DNA of 35,869 nucleotides from Aeriscardovia sp. GTDB taxonomy: Bacteria > Actinomycetota > Actinomycetes > Actinomycetales > Bifidobacteriaceae. Below, piece by piece: positions 18,381-28,468 of the stretch (positions are counted from its first letter, which is position 1; each line of letters starts with the position of its first letter). A program made the translations under genes and the position numbers. The stretch spans positions 1 to 35,869 of the forward strand of contig JAFNPO010000047.1 of the NCBI GenBank assembly GCA_017386585.1. Direction: 5' to 3'. Under the pieces are notes generated by a model that was given only the letters and a program-made list of their open reading frames with translations, did no database searches and was not told the DNA's origin.

Positions 18381-19600
18381 CAGTCTTCCTCCATTGCTAA
18401 ACGTCGGTCGATGGCCGTCATTAGATGCTTGCTGACGGCCGGGATACCGATTTCCTCGACCAGCTCGCTGAAGAACCCGTGGACAACGAGCTTGCGCGCA
18501 GTAGATTCGGAGATGCCACGCGAGCGCATGTAGAATAGCTGGTCGTCGTCGAATCGTCCGACGGAGCTGGCGTGGCCGGCGCCAACGATGTTGCCGTTCT
18601 CAATCTCCAACTGCGGCTCTGACTGGGCGATGGCACCCGGCGTCAGGACTAAGTTACGGTTCAGCTCGTACGAATCGGTCTGCGGAGCCTGCGGTAGAAT
18701 TAGCGCGTTGCCTACCCAAGCGGAGCGTGCGTCTTTTCCGTTGAGCGCGCCCTTGTAAACGATACGGGACGTGCAGGAGGGATGGTTGTGCACGACCATC
18801 GTTCGATGCTCGACATATTCGCCTGGATCGACGAAGTACACGCCAAGCATGTTGAGGTACCCATCGGGGCCGCCGAAATCAGGATCCATGCGCAAACGGA
18901 CGATGCCGCCAGAGAGCGTCACTACGGAGTGGTTTAGTCTGCCGTTCTTGTCCACGCGAATGCGCTGCGACCCCAGGTGTTTGGCGCCAGCATCCCACTC
19001 CTGGATGGAGATGACGTTGGCTACAGCATCCTCACCTACGCTGATTTCGAGGCCTTCGGATAAGCGCGCCGACCCTCGGTGGTCGATGACGAGCGTCGCG
19101 TGGACACCCGGATTGAACCGTATGGCGACGTGGAGGGCGTCTAAGTTCTCACTTGTTCCGCAGACGTTCAGCAGCAGCGGCTGGTCCAAGTCGCGATGCA
19201 CATCCAGGGCGTAGATTTGCTGGGCGCAGTCCCATTCTAGAGCGGCGGCGCGATCGGCGGGCTTGCCTACGGAACCGGGCAACGGGTCGGATCTTGACGC
19301 CCGTTCGAACGACACGGATGCGTCCGATTCTGAGGCAACGGCGTCGGATCCATCCAGGAAGGAGAGGCGCACTTGCGTCTCGCCGGATGGTTGAAATGGT
19401 TCGAAGAACTCACCGATCCGTTCCAGCGGGGCGTACTGCCAGTCCTCCTGCTTAGCCGTCGGGATAACAAAGTCCGCTGGATTGAACGATTTGACGGCCC
19501 TGTCTGCGCTAGATGGCATGAATGCCGGGTAGCGGTATGGATCCTTTGAATCGTAGTAGGGTCGGGGCTGCTGCCCTGCCATGGAATCAGAAACTCTCAT
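18380..19600 (-). CDS. sufD: Fe-S assembly scaffold subunit SufD
   Basis: Scaffold partner of SufB in the SufBC2D complex. The 406 residues have a variable N-terminal helical part (about 1-115) and the conserved beta-helix core, with GHASSVG...DQLFYMRSRGI near 341-363. H343 corresponds to the histidine (E. coli His360) that lines the cluster-building interface with SufB. VVHGFF (372-377) sits in the SufC-binding C-terminus. The ATG shares one base with the sufB stop (TGATG); a second ATG six codons in (MAGQQ) is possible. AAGGA lies 12 bases upstream. Confidence 0.94.
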   Translation of the reverse strand: MRVSDSMAGQQPRPYYDSKDPYRYPAFMPSSADRAVKSFNPADFVIPTAKQEDWQYAPLERIGEFFEPFQPSGETQVRLSFLDGSDAVASESDASVSFERASRSDPLPGSVGKPADRAAALEWDCAQQIYALDVHRDLDQPLLLNVCGTSENLDALHVAIRFNPGVHATLVIDHRGSARLSEGLEISVGEDAVANVISIQEWDAGAKHLGSQRIRVDKNGRLNHSVVTLSGGIVRLRMDPDFGGPDGYLNMLGVYFVDPGEYVEHRTMVVHNHPSCTSRIVYKGALNGKDARSAWVGNALILPQAPQTDSYELNRNLVLTPGAIAQSEPQLEIENGNIVGAGHASSVGRFDDDQLFYMRSRGISESTARKLVVHGFFSELVEEIGIPAVSKHLMTAIDRRLAMEED

Positions 19601-21111
19601 CAGCCCACGGATCCTTCCATCTGCAGTGCGACCAGCCGGTTCAGCTCCAGTGCGTACTCCATTGGCAGGAGCTTGGAAATTGGCTCGACAAAGCCACGCA
19701 CGATCATACCCATCGCTTCTTTCTCTTCGATTCCCCGGCTCATCAGGTAGAAAAGCTGGTCCTGTGACACTTTGGAAACAGTGGCCTCGTGTGACATGGT
19801 GACGTCGTCTTCGCGCACGTCCACGTGTGGATATGTGTCCGAACGCGAGTAGTCATCGACGAGCAGCGCGTCGCACATCACCGACGACTGCGCGGCCGCC
19901 GCTCCTTTCGGAATCTTGACGAGGCCGCGGTATGCTGAACGACCACCGGAGCGTGAAATGGACTTCGCGACAATCGTCGAACTGGTGTGCGGCGCCAGGT
20001 GGATCATCTTGGCTCCTGTGTCCTGATACTGGCCTTTTCCGGCGAAGGTCAGCGACATAGTCATGCCCTTGGCGTACGGCTCAGCGAGGATGCACGCTGG
20101 GTACTTCATTGATGCCTTGGAGCCGATGTTGCCATCAATCCACTCCATAGTGCCGTTCTCGCGCACGTAGGCCCGCTGCGTCACCAGGTTGTAGACGTTG
20201 TTTGACCAGTTCTGCACCGTCGTGTATCGCACGCGTGCATCTCGCTCGACAACGATTTCGACGACAGCAGCGTGCAGTGAGTCGGTCGAGTATAGCGGCG
20301 CTGTACAGCCTTCAACGTAGTGCACATAGGAACCTTCGTCGGCGATGATGAGGGTACGCTCAAACTGACCCATGTTTGGCGTGTTGATGCGGAAGTACGC
20401 CTGCAGTGGGATAGTGACGTGTACGCCTTTCGGCACATACACGAAAGAGCCGCCAGACCATGCGGCTGTGTTCAGCGCAGCGAACTTGTTGTCGTCGGGA
20501 GGGATGATCTTGGCGAAATATTTGCGCACGAGGTCCGGGTACTTCTGCACGGCCTCGTCGGTGCCGCAGAAGATGACGCCCTGATCTGAAAGCTCTTTGC
20601 GGATGGAGTTGTAGATAACTTCGGACTCGTACTGCGCGGCCACACCAGCAATGAGCCGCTTCTTTTCCGCCTCAGGGATCCCCAGGCGGTCGTAGGTGTT
20701 CTTAATGTCCGTCGGCAGCTCATCCCAGGACACGGCTTCTTTATCAACTGGCTTAACGTAGTACTTGAAATCCTGCGCATCAAAACCGGAAAGGTCGACC
20801 CCCCACTTTGGCATCTGTTTGCTGACGAACGCCCGGTAGCCCTGGAGACGACAGTCGAGCATCCAGGCCGGTTCGTTCTTGTCGGCGGAGATTGCGCGGA
20901 CCACGTCCTCGCTGATACCTTTCTTCGCCGCCTGGCCGGCCGTGTCGGAATCGTGCCATCCGTAGCTGTATTCGCCGAACTGTGACAGGATCTCGTCGTC
21001 CTGCTCAATCTTCTTCTCGTTGACGCGGGTCCGGTCAAACACGTACTGATCCATTTCGGCGTCAATCTCACCCGTTGTGTGCACCGAATTTGCGGTGTCT
21101 ACGTCCGTCAT
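19600..21111 (-). CDS. sufB: Fe-S assembly scaffold subunit SufB
   Basis: Core scaffold on which the nascent Fe-S cluster forms. The 503 residues from the ATG at 21111 carry the key pair C413 (in SSVMCDALL) and E442 (in MSHEATVS), 29 residues apart, as Cys405 and Glu434 are in E. coli. The core motif [16 protein letters not shown] follows. The start is set by AGGAGG nine bases upstream. The frame stays open to 21240, but that lead covers the leader hairpin and is not family sequence. First gene of sufB-sufD-sufC-sufS-sufU-sufT, an order usual in Actinobacteria. No regulator gene such as sufR lies in front of it. Confidence 0.97.
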   Translation of the reverse strand: MTDVDTANSVHTTGEIDAEMDQYVFDRTRVNEKKIEQDDEILSQFGEYSYGWHDSDTAGQAAKKGISEDVVRAISADKNEPAWMLDCRLQGYRAFVSKQMPKWGVDLSGFDAQDFKYYVKPVDKEAVSWDELPTDIKNTYDRLGIPEAEKKRLIAGVAAQYESEVIYNSIRKELSDQGVIFCGTDEAVQKYPDLVRKYFAKIIPPDDNKFAALNTAAWSGGSFVYVPKGVHVTIPLQAYFRINTPNMGQFERTLIIADEGSYVHYVEGCTAPLYSTDSLHAAVVEIVVERDARVRYTTVQNWSNNVYNLVTQRAYVRENGTMEWIDGNIGSKASMKYPACILAEPYAKGMTMSLTFAGKGQYQDTGAKMIHLAPHTSSTIVAKSISRSGGRSAYRGLVKIPKGAAAAQSSVMCDALLVDDYSRSDTYPHVDVREDDVTMSHEATVSKVSQDQLFYLMSRGIEEKEAMGMIVRGFVEPISKLLPMEYALELNRLVALQMEGSVG

Positions 21112-21150
21112 TGTTCGGGAACCTCCTTCCATCGTCAAAGGCGTTGGTAT

Positions 21151-21188
21151 GCAAAAGCCGCCCGCGGATCTTCGGAGAACCGCGGGCG
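21151..21188 (-). terminator. Terminator-like hairpin in the pyrG-sufB gap (pyrG terminator or suf attenuator)
   Basis: On the minus strand a 9-bp perfect GC stem, CGCCCGCGG (21180-21188) with CCGCGGGCG (21159-21167), encloses a 12-base loop and is followed by GCTTTTGC. It lies 40 bases upstream of the sufB start and about 90 after the pyrG stop. It could end pyrG transcription. Because the only promoter-like sequence in the gap (21208-21236) lies upstream of it, it could instead attenuate suf transcription. The T-run is short (four), so termination may be partial. Confidence 0.65.
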
Positions 21189-21207
21189 ACCTGCGGAAGC
21201 TAGCTTT

Positions 21208-21236
21208 ATTATCACTGAGCGTCGGCCAGCGTTCCA
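21208..21236 (-). promoter_or_regulatory. Candidate suf operon promoter
   Basis: GATAAT (21208-21213, minus) matches the -10 consensus in five of six positions. TGGAAC (21231-21236) lies 17 bases upstream and matches TTGACA in three of six. The word TGATAATAAAGCT across the -10 also occurs upstream of phoH at 11070-11082. The predicted start point lies just before the 21151-21188 hairpin. Confidence 0.45.
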
Positions 21237-21275
21237 GCATTCACGCGTACAGCGGAACCGCGCAATTAAGCGGTC

Positions 21276-22943
21276 TTAGGCCTTAGCGCGGCTCTCTTCG
21301 TGCTCCAGCGCTGCGGCGATGAGGCCATCAAACAGCGGGCGGGGGGCATACGGACGGGATTTGAACTCCGGGTGACCCTGCGTCGCGATATAGTACGGGT
21401 GCACATCCTGTGGCAGCTCAACGAACTCAGTCAACTCGCCGTCTGGGCTGGTGCCCGAAATGATGAGACCCTTATCCTCCAGACGATCCTTGTAGTTGAT
21501 GTTCACCTCGTAGCGGTGGCGGTGACGTTCAGTGACGTTCACCATGCCATAGAGTTTCTCCGCCAGCGTGCCTTTCTTGAGGACCGCCTGGTAGGAACCC
21601 AATCGCATGGTGTGCCCCATGTCGCCCTCGCCGTTAACGATGGTTTTCTGCTCCTCCATAGTGGCCACAACTGGATTCTTGGTGGCTGGGTCGAATTCAG
21701 TGGAGTTAGCATCGGACAGGCCCAACATGTTGCGAGCGTACTCGATGACGACGCACTGCAAGCCCAGACAGATGCCCAGAACCGGGAAGCGATGCTCGCG
21801 AGCCCAGCGCAGAGTGTTAATCATGCCTTCGATGCCACGAGAACCGAAACCGCCCGGGATGACGAGGCCGTCGCAGCCGTCCAGCTGATTCTCGATATCG
21901 GCATCCGTCTTGCAGGTATCAGCATCGACCCATTTAATGTCGACCTTGGTCCAGTGCGCGAATCCGGCAGCCTTGAGCGCCTCGACGACTGATAGGTAGG
22001 CATCTGGCAGGTCGATGTACTTGCCGACAATGGCGATACGTACTTCCTTATTGAGGTTGTTGAGGCGTTCCAACAGGTCACCCCACTCGCCCCACTCGAT
22101 ATCCTTATACGGCAGCCCAAGGCGCTTGATGACGTAGGAATCCAAGCCCTCGTTGTAAAGGACGCGCGGAACCTCGTAGATGCTGGATGCGTCCGGACAG
22201 CTGATGATGCCGTCGACATCAACGTCACACATAAGAGCAATCTTGTCCTTGAGTACCTGCGGAATCGGGCGCTCGCAGCGCAGGACGATGGAGTCTGGGG
22301 TGATGCCCATTTGGCGCAGCTGGATGACGGCCTGCTGAGTAGGCTTCGTCTTCAGTTCGTGGGGAGCGTTGAGGTACGGCACGAGGGACACGAGGATGAA
22401 CATGCAGTTTTCTGCTCCTAGCTCGCGGCGTACCTGACGCGCAGCTTCCATGAAGGCCTGGGACTCGATGTCACCAACGGTGCCACCAATCTCGGTGATG
22501 ATGACGTCGACGTCGTCGGCAGCCTGGGAGCGCATACGTTCCTTAATCTCGTTGGTGACATGCGGGATGACTTGAACACACTGACCCAGGTATTCGCCAG
22601 CGCGCTCCCTGCGCAGCACGTTCTGGTAAATTTGTCCAGAGCTGACAGATGCGTACTGGGATAGCGGGACGCCGAGGAAGCGCTCATAGTGACCGAGGTC
22701 CAGATCAGTTTCCGCACCGTCGTCAGTTACGAAAACCTCGCCGTGCTGGAAGGGGTTCATGGTGCCTGGATCAACGTTGATGTACGGATCCAGTTTCTGC
22801 TGAAGAACGCGGATTCCGCGACTACGAAGGAGGCGGCCCAGGGAGGAAGAAGTGATGCCCTTACCGAGCGAGGAAACGACGCCGCCGATAACGAAAATCT
22901 GTTTGGTGATGTGCTTGTCCGTACTTCCATGATGTGCAACCAT
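21276..22943 (-). CDS. pyrG: CTP synthase
   Basis: Makes CTP from UTP with ammonia from glutamine, the last step of pyrimidine nucleotide synthesis. The 555 residues have the N-terminal amidoligase domain with [17 protein letters not shown] (20-36), and [11 protein letters not shown] (151-161). The class I glutamine amidotransferase domain follows, with nucleophile C392 in GICLGLQC and the H524/E526 pair in GHPEF. The start is the ATG at 22943 ([10 protein letters not shown]). There is no Shine-Dalgarno sequence, but a -10-like TAGAAT lies 8 bases upstream, suggesting a leaderless mRNA. It stands upstream of the suf operon with a hairpin between. Confidence 0.96.
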   Translation of the reverse strand: MVAHHGSTDKHITKQIFVIGGVVSSLGKGITSSSLGRLLRSRGIRVLQQKLDPYINVDPGTMNPFQHGEVFVTDDGAETDLDLGHYERFLGVPLSQYASVSSGQIYQNVLRRERAGEYLGQCVQVIPHVTNEIKERMRSQAADDVDVIITEIGGTVGDIESQAFMEAARQVRRELGAENCMFILVSLVPYLNAPHELKTKPTQQAVIQLRQMGITPDSIVLRCERPIPQVLKDKIALMCDVDVDGIISCPDASSIYEVPRVLYNEGLDSYVIKRLGLPYKDIEWGEWGDLLERLNNLNKEVRIAIVGKYIDLPDAYLSVVEALKAAGFAHWTKVDIKWVDADTCKTDADIENQLDGCDGLVIPGGFGSRGIEGMINTLRWAREHRFPVLGICLGLQCVVIEYARNMLGLSDANSTEFDPATKNPVVATMEEQKTIVNGEGDMGHTMRLGSYQAVLKKGTLAEKLYGMVNVTERHRHRYEVNINYKDRLEDKGLIISGTSPDGELTEFVELPQDVHPYYIATQGHPEFKSRPYAPRPLFDGLIAAALEHEESRAKA

Positions 22944-22951
22944 GGGATTTC

Positions 22952-22957
22952 ATTCTA
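22952..22957 (-). promoter_or_regulatory. Candidate -10 element for a leaderless pyrG transcript
   Basis: TAGAAT on the minus strand (five of six consensus positions), separated from the pyrG ATG by 8 bases, so transcription would begin at or within a base or two of the start codon. No good -35 at 16-18 bases. It fits the missing ribosome-binding site, but six bases alone are weak evidence. Confidence 0.35.
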
Positions 22958-23473
22958 TCCGCAAGTCCCGACTTCATAGGGTGAGAGTAGGCCGCTGCCC
23001 GCAGTCTTTCCCCATTGGTGAGTTCGGATTCGACGGCCGGTCTGTTGCTTCGACACTAGTGCAGCGGACTGATATCTAGACTGCAACTATGCCTTTTCTG
23101 GCACTGTTGTCGTTCCTCGTCCACAGGCCCACTTTCCACACTCCCGTGGTTGGGTGGCGCCTAAGCTGCCGAGTTTTTTCTCTCTGTACCTGCTGTTATG
23201 TTGCGGATGGGGAGCAAATTTCGCCGTGGCTGGCGCTAGTCGGAATGGTGTGGATAAAAATCCGTCGTCTGACGAGTGTGAACCCGCACTCGGTGGTCTA
23301 CGGAGAGATAGCTTGGAAGTAACCGAGGCACACATGTCGGAATCGATTGGAAAGGTCGGACAGCGTAGTTCTGGCGGACTGCGGAAAGATGTTATGCCTT
23401 GTCAGATGTCGTTGTTTTTTCACGTGGTTCCCTTTTGTCCACGAGCTTCACGCCGCGACAGGTGGACGGTCAA
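22958..23473. other. Gene-free interval between pyrG and mltG
   Basis: About 0.5 kb without a supported gene. The open frames (for example 23087-23335 minus and 23154-23528 plus) are low-complexity or lie across the mltG end and resemble no family. No terminator with a T-tract was found after mltG. A minus-strand TTGCAG...TGCACT pair with 17-base spacing (about 23057-23085) is a weak possible promoter further upstream of pyrG. As I recall, many bifidobacteria carry aromatic amino-acid genes at this position; no trace of them is seen. Confidence 0.5.
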
Positions 23474-25144
23474 TCAGCCGTTTGGATGGTTCTTCTGCCA
23501 AGCTTCATATTGCGACTTATACTGCTGAAACTGGGCGTTGTTGTCGGTGAACTTCGTTTCGCCAGTATCCAGATTAACGGTCACGAAGTACACCCAGGTC
23601 CCTGGCGTCGGGTTCATGGCGGCCTTGATCATCTCACTGTTAGGCTGGTTGATTGGAGTTGGTGGCAGGCCGACATGGATGCGGTCGTTGTACGGGTTGG
23701 ACGTGTCGGTAAGCATGGCCTCTGTTAACTCGTTGTCTTGTGTGTTGTTGCCATAGGCGATGACGCTATCCATGCCCAACGGCATATTCTGCGCCAAGCG
23801 GTTGGCGATGACGCGGGACACCTTGCCGTAATACTGGCTCTGGTTGACTTCGCCGCCGATAATGGACGCAATCGTTAGGATCTTCTCGCGCTGTGGGCCG
23901 GTGGGTACGTTCAGCGCGTCTAACGCAGCGATACGAGCCTTAACCATAGCCGCCAGCATGTCAGCCGGCGTCTTGTAGCTCTTGGGATCATAGGTACCCG
24001 GTTGTAGCCAGCCTTCATAGCTACCGTTGGCGCACGGCGGTAGGACCCCCACACCCTTGTTGTTAAGGGCCGCTGTTACCTGCGCCGTTGTCCAAGCTGG
24101 ATTGTCGGCCACAATTTGCGAGACGATATCCATGGCGCGAGTATCGGACCGGACTTGGAGAAGATCCTTAGCTTTGTTAGGATCGACGAGGATTGCGACG
24201 ACCTGCTGCGCGTTCATATGATACTTCAAATCGAACGTGCCAGGCTGTAGATTGGATTGGTCATTATCGGCTTCGACTGCGTTGACAAACACGCGTTTCG
24301 ACGCTACGACGTGCTGGGTGGCCAGACGCTCGCCAATCTCCGTGGCGGTGTCATTTGCGTACACGGTAAACTGGACAGAACCATACCCCGGACCTGGATA
24401 GTCATGGGCAAACTCGTCTTGAATCCAAGCGAAGCTACCGTTCTCATTCATCTCACAGAAGACCCAGGCTCCAACGCCACAGAGCACCGCCAACAGCGCG
24501 AGCACGGACGCGACCGTTATGGTTCGGCGCTGACGTTTGCGTCGGCGCAAACGCTGAGTGTCGTATCGAGATAGCTGGTCACCCCTCTTTCCTAACCCTC
24601 CCTGCTGCAGCAAATCGAAGCCATCGGCCAGCTCGTCGTTTGCGACGGTCTCAGAGAGGTTTTCGTCGACGCTATTGGTGGACAAACCATCGAGCATCTC
24701 ACTCTGGATTGTTGAATCGGTCCACATGCGGGATTCTGAGTCCACAACGGAGTCTTTATCGGCCTTCATGGGAAACTCATCCGTCGACGGCTGGTCGGCA
24801 TCCACTGCGATTGTGTCTGTTGACGGTGCGACCGCCTGCTGCGCGGACAAGCGGGACGCCTCCACCGCTTCTCGAAGACGGCGGCGCTGCTGTTCAGCAG
24901 CCCGGGGGCCCGCGTTCTTATGAAGTCGCGCCGCGCGGACACGCTCCTGGCGTTTGCGTTCCTCAAATTGGGAATCCTCATCCTGGCGCATGCGCTGCAG
25001 GCGTTCAATGTCGGAGAAAAACCCAACCACATCTTCGTCATCGTCAACAGTTGGGTCGTTGATGTAATCGAACTCGTCGTTAGTCAGAGCGGCCGAGTTA
25101 TCTTGACCGTCCTGGTTATCGCGGTTGTCCTGTGACTTCAGCAT
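23474..25144 (-). CDS. mltG: Endolytic murein transglycosylase MltG (YceG family)
   Basis: Inner-membrane lytic transglycosylase that cuts nascent glycan strands and so sets their length. The 556 residues contain a cytoplasmic N-terminus of about 205 residues that is acidic and then arginine-rich, one membrane helix (about 209-230) and the extracellular YceG domain (about 255-550). Family motifs: EGWLQPGTY (377-385), the catalytic segment TIASIIGGEV (424-433), and GLPPTPINQP near the C-terminus. Many homologues read VEKE or VQKE where this has IGGE; the conserved second glutamate is E432. The start ATG at 25144 has only a distant AAGGGG. The long cytoplasmic tail is common in Actinobacteria. 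It lies 96 bases after ruvX on the same strand. Confidence 0.93.
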   Translation of the reverse strand: MLKSQDNRDNQDGQDNSAALTNDEFDYINDPTVDDDEDVVGFFSDIERLQRMRQDEDSQFEERKRQERVRAARLHKNAGPRAAEQQRRRLREAVEASRLSAQQAVAPSTDTIAVDADQPSTDEFPMKADKDSVVDSESRMWTDSTIQSEMLDGLSTNSVDENLSETVANDELADGFDLLQQGGLGKRGDQLSRYDTQRLRRRKRQRRTITVASVLALLAVLCGVGAWVFCEMNENGSFAWIQDEFAHDYPGPGYGSVQFTVYANDTATEIGERLATQHVVASKRVFVNAVEADNDQSNLQPGTFDLKYHMNAQQVVAILVDPNKAKDLLQVRSDTRAMDIVSQIVADNPAWTTAQVTAALNNKGVGVLPPCANGSYEGWLQPGTYDPKSYKTPADMLAAMVKARIAALDALNVPTGPQREKILTIASIIGGEVNQSQYYGKVSRVIANRLAQNMPLGMDSVIAYGNNTQDNELTEAMLTDTSNPYNDRIHVGLPPTPINQPNSEMIKAAMNPTPGTWVYFVTVNLDTGETKFTDNNAQFQQYKSQYEAWQKNHPNG

Positions 25145-25240
25145 TCCCGGGAAACCATCCCCTTCGTGATCCTTCGCGCTCTTCTGACGCCTGTTGCTGC
25201 TCGCCTATTACTTCTGATCTCGATGCTGCAGGGGCTTGGT

Positions 25241-25693
25241 CTACTGTTTTCTGCGCGCGTTGAGTGCCGCCTGCAGGATCAGCACCGCTGACTGCTGGTC
25301 GACCATCGGCCGGTGACGAATCTCACGATAGCCGGCAGACTCCAGCTGACGGTGCGCGCTAACAGTGGTCAGGCGTTCGTCTTGGAGCGACACTTCCGGC
25401 GCAGCGAAGCCAAAGAGCGCTTCGCACCGGGAACGGAACTGCCGAGCCCACCGAGCTGCCTTCTTTGCGGACTTGCCTTCGCTACCGTCCATGTTGAGCG
25501 GATAACCAACCACGGCCCGAGACACACCATATTCAGCGACAAGGTCGACAGCATCATCAAGAGCGCCGAAATAGTCCTTCCAGACCTCGATATTCTCTAG
25601 CGGATACGCCATCGTCAACTCCGGATCGGACAATGCCACACCCACTCGCGCGTTGCCGAGATCAATTCCCATCCACACGGACATGTCAGACAC
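25241..25693 (-). CDS. ruvX: Putative pre-16S rRNA nuclease / Holliday junction resolvase homologue (YqgF)
   Basis: RNase H-fold protein of the YqgF/RuvX family, implicated in pre-16S rRNA 5' processing. The acidic active-site residues are D11 in [13 protein letters not shown]106 in LQDERLTT and D132 in MVDQQSA. The 150-residue length is normal. The GTG at 25693 overlaps the alaS end by 8 bases; an in-frame ATG at 25684 is equally possible, as neither has a clear ribosome site. The alaS-ruvX-mltG order is common in Actinobacteria and Firmicutes. Confidence 0.93.
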   Translation of the reverse strand: MSDMSVWMGIDLGNARVGVALSDPELTMAYPLENIEVWKDYFGALDDAVDLVAEYGVSRAVVGYPLNMDGSEGKSAKKAARWARQFRSRCEALFGFAAPEVSLQDERLTTVSAHRQLESAGYREIRHRPMVDQQSAVLILQAALNARRKQ

Positions 25694-28391
25694 GTGTATC
25701 TGACACTACTGCTGCGACGGTGGACAAGGCTTCGTCAACCTTGGACGAGTCCGTGCCTCCGCCTTGGGCAAAGTCCGGACGTCCACCGCCACCGCCACCG
25801 AGGACCGTGGATGCTATGTGCACAAGGTTGCCGGCCTTGATGCCAACAGAGCGGGCGGCCTTGTTCGTGGCCACGAAGATCAGCGGACGGCCAGAACTGC
25901 CAATACCCGCTAGAACCACGACGACTGGCTTATCTTCGCCCAGCTGGGCTCGTACATCGGTAACGACGGAGCGGACCGCATCAACGTCTCCGAAGGAACC
26001 AACGTTCGCCGAAGCCACGACGACTGGCGCGACGTCCATGCGCTGACGAGCAGCTTCGACGATGGCTGGGACGAGGGAGTGCAGCTGCTGGGCTTGGATG
26101 CTCGCCAGACGACGCTCGTCGGCCTTGAGCTGCTCGATCAGGGACGCGATACGTTCCTGAAGCTCGTCCGGTCGGCTGTTCGTTTGGGCGCAGACGGCGT
26201 TGACGAGTGCGTGCTCGCTGGCATTGAACTCATACGCCTTTTTGCCGCAATACGCGTCGATACGGCGCACGCCGGAACCGTTAGACATCTCCGCGGTGAT
26301 GACGAACTGACCTACCTGGCCAGTGGTGTCTAAATGTGTGCCACCACACAGTTCGCGGCTCCACGCGTCTTTGCCGATGGTGACGACGCGCACGATATCA
26401 CCGTACTTGTCACCAAACAGGTGCATGGCTCCTAGCTTTAGCGCGTCGTCCAGCGGCATCTCCTCCATCGTCACGGGCAGATCCTCACGAATACGCTCAT
26501 TGACACGGCGTTCAATCTCGGCGAGATTCTCCTTGCTAGGTGCTTTAGACGCCTGATAGTCGAAGTGCAGGAAGTCCGGCGCCACGACAGAGCCGCGCTG
26601 TGTTGCCTGGGGACCGAGGACATCGCGCAGAGTCTGATGCAGGATATGGGTAGCGGTGTGGGAGCGTCCCAAGGCCAGACGGCGCTCAACGTCGATGTTG
26701 GAAGTCACTTGGTCACCCACCCGCAGGACACCATCGGTCAAGCGGCACTGATGTACGGTTAGGCCTTTGATAGCGTTCTGGACATCGTCGACCTCGAGGA
26801 CTGCGCCACTATCGGACAAAATCTCGCCGTGGTCAGCTTGCTGGCCGCCTTTCTCGGCATAAAACGGGGTTTTGTCGAGAATCAGCTCGATGCTCGCTGG
26901 TGCGGAGATGGAGTCGACAGCCCCCTCGGGCGTGAGGATGCCCAAAACAGTGCCGCGGGCCGTGTAATCCGTGTAACCGAGGAACTCCTGGGGTTTGATG
27001 AGCTTCTTTTTGGCGGCGTCGTAGACAGAGACGTCAACGTTGTGGCGTTTCTTGAGCGCGTCTTGACGGGCGCGATTCTTCTGCTCAGCCATTAGCCTTT
27101 TAAACTCGTCTTCGTCAACGGACACACCCTGCTCGTTTGCTATCTCGAGTGTTAGCTCGATTGGAAAACCGTAAGTATCGTGCAGCTGGAATGCGTCGGC
27201 GCCACTAACTTTCGGTGTCGACCCGTTGGCCTCCGCGACAGCATTCTTCGCGTTGCTCACAGCCAGATCGAGGATCTCGATTCCCTTGCTGAGAGTACGG
27301 CGGAACGCGTCTTCCTCGCCATAGGCAGCTTCCTGGACGTCAGCAAACGTGGTCTCCAACTCTGGATAGCTGTTTTTCATGATGTTCTTGGAAGCCGGCA
27401 GTAGGAACGGTAGGACCTCAGAATCGACGCCAAGCATCTTCATGGAACGGATAGTGCGGCGCAACAGGCGGCGCAGCACGTAGCCACGACCCAAGTTGGA
27501 CGGGCGTACGCCGTCGCTCATAATCATCAGTGCGGAACGCACATGGTCGGCCACGATGCGGAAGCGCACGTCGTCAGCCTCATTGTCGCCGTAGCGACGA
27601 CCTGAGAGCTTCTCCGCAGCTGCGATGACCGGAAAGATCTCGTCAATTTCGTAAATGTTCTGCCTGCCCTGCAACAGGTACGCCACGCGCTCCAAACCCA
27701 TGCCAGTATCAATGTTCTTGTGTTCGAGCTCGCCAACGATATGCAGATTGGTCTTGGACTTGACGTTATCGACCTCGTAGTTCTCGAAGACAAGGTCCCA
27801 GATTTCGATGTAGCGATTGTCATCAACCGCTGGACCACCTTCCCTACCGTACGCTGAACCACGATCGACGTAGATTTCAGAGCACGGACCCCCCGGACCT
27901 GGGCCGCCGGTCGTCCAGAAATTATCCTCCATGCCGAGCTTCTGGATGTGCTCGGGGTCGACACCTTCGTTGATCCACAGCGCGCGTGCTTCGTCGTCAT
28001 CCTCGAAGACTGTAACCCAGAGGACAGCCGGGTCGAAGCCGTAACCACCCTGCTCCTGCGGAGTGGTCAGTAAATGCCACGCGTAATGGATGGCTTCCTC
28101 CTTGAAGTAGTCACCGAAAGAAAAGTTGCCCATCATCTGGAAGAAGGTGCCATGGCGGGTAGTCTTGCCTACCTCGTCAATGTCGAGCGTGCGAACGCAC
28201 TTCTGTTGGCTTGCCATGCGGGTACGTGGCGGAGTCTGCTCACCTAGCAGATACGGGATGAAGGGAACCATGCCTGCGATGGTGAACAGAGTTGTCGGGT
28301 TCGGCGAAATCAGTGATGCTGACGGCACGACCAGATGTTCTCGGCCTTCGAAATATCTTAAGAATCGTTTTGCAATCTCAGCAGTGCGCAT
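25686..28391 (-). CDS. alaS: Alanyl-tRNA synthetase
   Basis: Charges tRNA-Ala and edits mischarged serine or glycine. The 901 residues have the usual order: class II catalytic core (about 1-250, starting [19 protein letters not shown], with motif 2 near [12 protein letters not shown]), the tRNA-recognition domain (about 250-460), the editing domain with zinc ligands H578 and H582 (SHTATH) and C682 and H686 (CGGTH), and the C-Ala domain with its glycine-rich segment [23 protein letters not shown] lies about seven bases before the ATG. A terminator-like hairpin sits in the 77-base gap from the upstream gene, with no room for a separate promoter after it. Confidence 0.97.
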   Translation of the reverse strand: MRTAEIAKRFLRYFEGREHLVVPSASLISPNPTTLFTIAGMVPFIPYLLGEQTPPRTRMASQQKCVRTLDIDEVGKTTRHGTFFQMMGNFSFGDYFKEEAIHYAWHLLTTPQEQGGYGFDPAVLWVTVFEDDDEARALWINEGVDPEHIQKLGMEDNFWTTGGPGPGGPCSEIYVDRGSAYGREGGPAVDDNRYIEIWDLVFENYEVDNVKSKTNLHIVGELEHKNIDTGMGLERVAYLLQGRQNIYEIDEIFPVIAAAEKLSGRRYGDNEADDVRFRIVADHVRSALMIMSDGVRPSNLGRGYVLRRLLRRTIRSMKMLGVDSEVLPFLLPASKNIMKNSYPELETTFADVQEAAYGEEDAFRRTLSKGIEILDLAVSNAKNAVAEANGSTPKVSGADAFQLHDTYGFPIELTLEIANEQGVSVDEDEFKRLMAEQKNRARQDALKKRHNVDVSVYDAAKKKLIKPQEFLGYTDYTARGTVLGILTPEGAVDSISAPASIELILDKTPFYAEKGGQQADHGEILSDSGAVLEVDDVQNAIKGLTVHQCRLTDGVLRVGDQVTSNIDVERRLALGRSHTATHILHQTLRDVLGPQATQRGSVVAPDFLHFDYQASKAPSKENLAEIERRVNERIREDLPVTMEEMPLDDALKLGAMHLFGDKYGDIVRVVTIGKDAWSRELCGGTHLDTTGQVGQFVITAEMSNGSGVRRIDAYCGKKAYEFNASEHALVNAVCAQTNSRPDELQERIASLIEQLKADERRLASIQAQQLHSLVPAIVEAARQRMDVAPVVVASANVGSFGDVDAVRSVVTDVRAQLGEDKPVVVVLAGIGSSGRPLIFVATNKAARSVGIKAGNLVHIASTVLGGGGGGRPDFAQGGGTDSSKVDEALSTVAAVVSDTRV

Positions 28392-28422
28392 GCACTCATC
28401 CTTTCACATGGGAAAATCACCC

Positions 28423-28461
28423 GGAAAAATAATGGCCCGTGACGGTTCAACGCCACGGACC
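28423..28461 (-). terminator. Terminator-like hairpin in the alaS leader
   Basis: On the minus strand GGTCCGTG (28454-28461) pairs with CACGGGCC (28434-28441), eight pairs with one G-U and a 12-base loop, followed at once by ATTATTTTTCC. This is a typical Rho-independent terminator. It begins 8 bases after the stop of the small upstream gene and ends about 32 bases before the alaS ATG. It may therefore let only part of the transcription pass into alaS. Confidence 0.7.
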
Positions 28462-28468
28462 TCTTGGC

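Noticed and set aside
21112..21240. N-terminal extension of SufB to the upstream start at 21240
   Set aside because: The lead covers the hairpin and promoter-like sequence, is not SufB family sequence, and the ATG at 21111 has an excellent AGGAGG.
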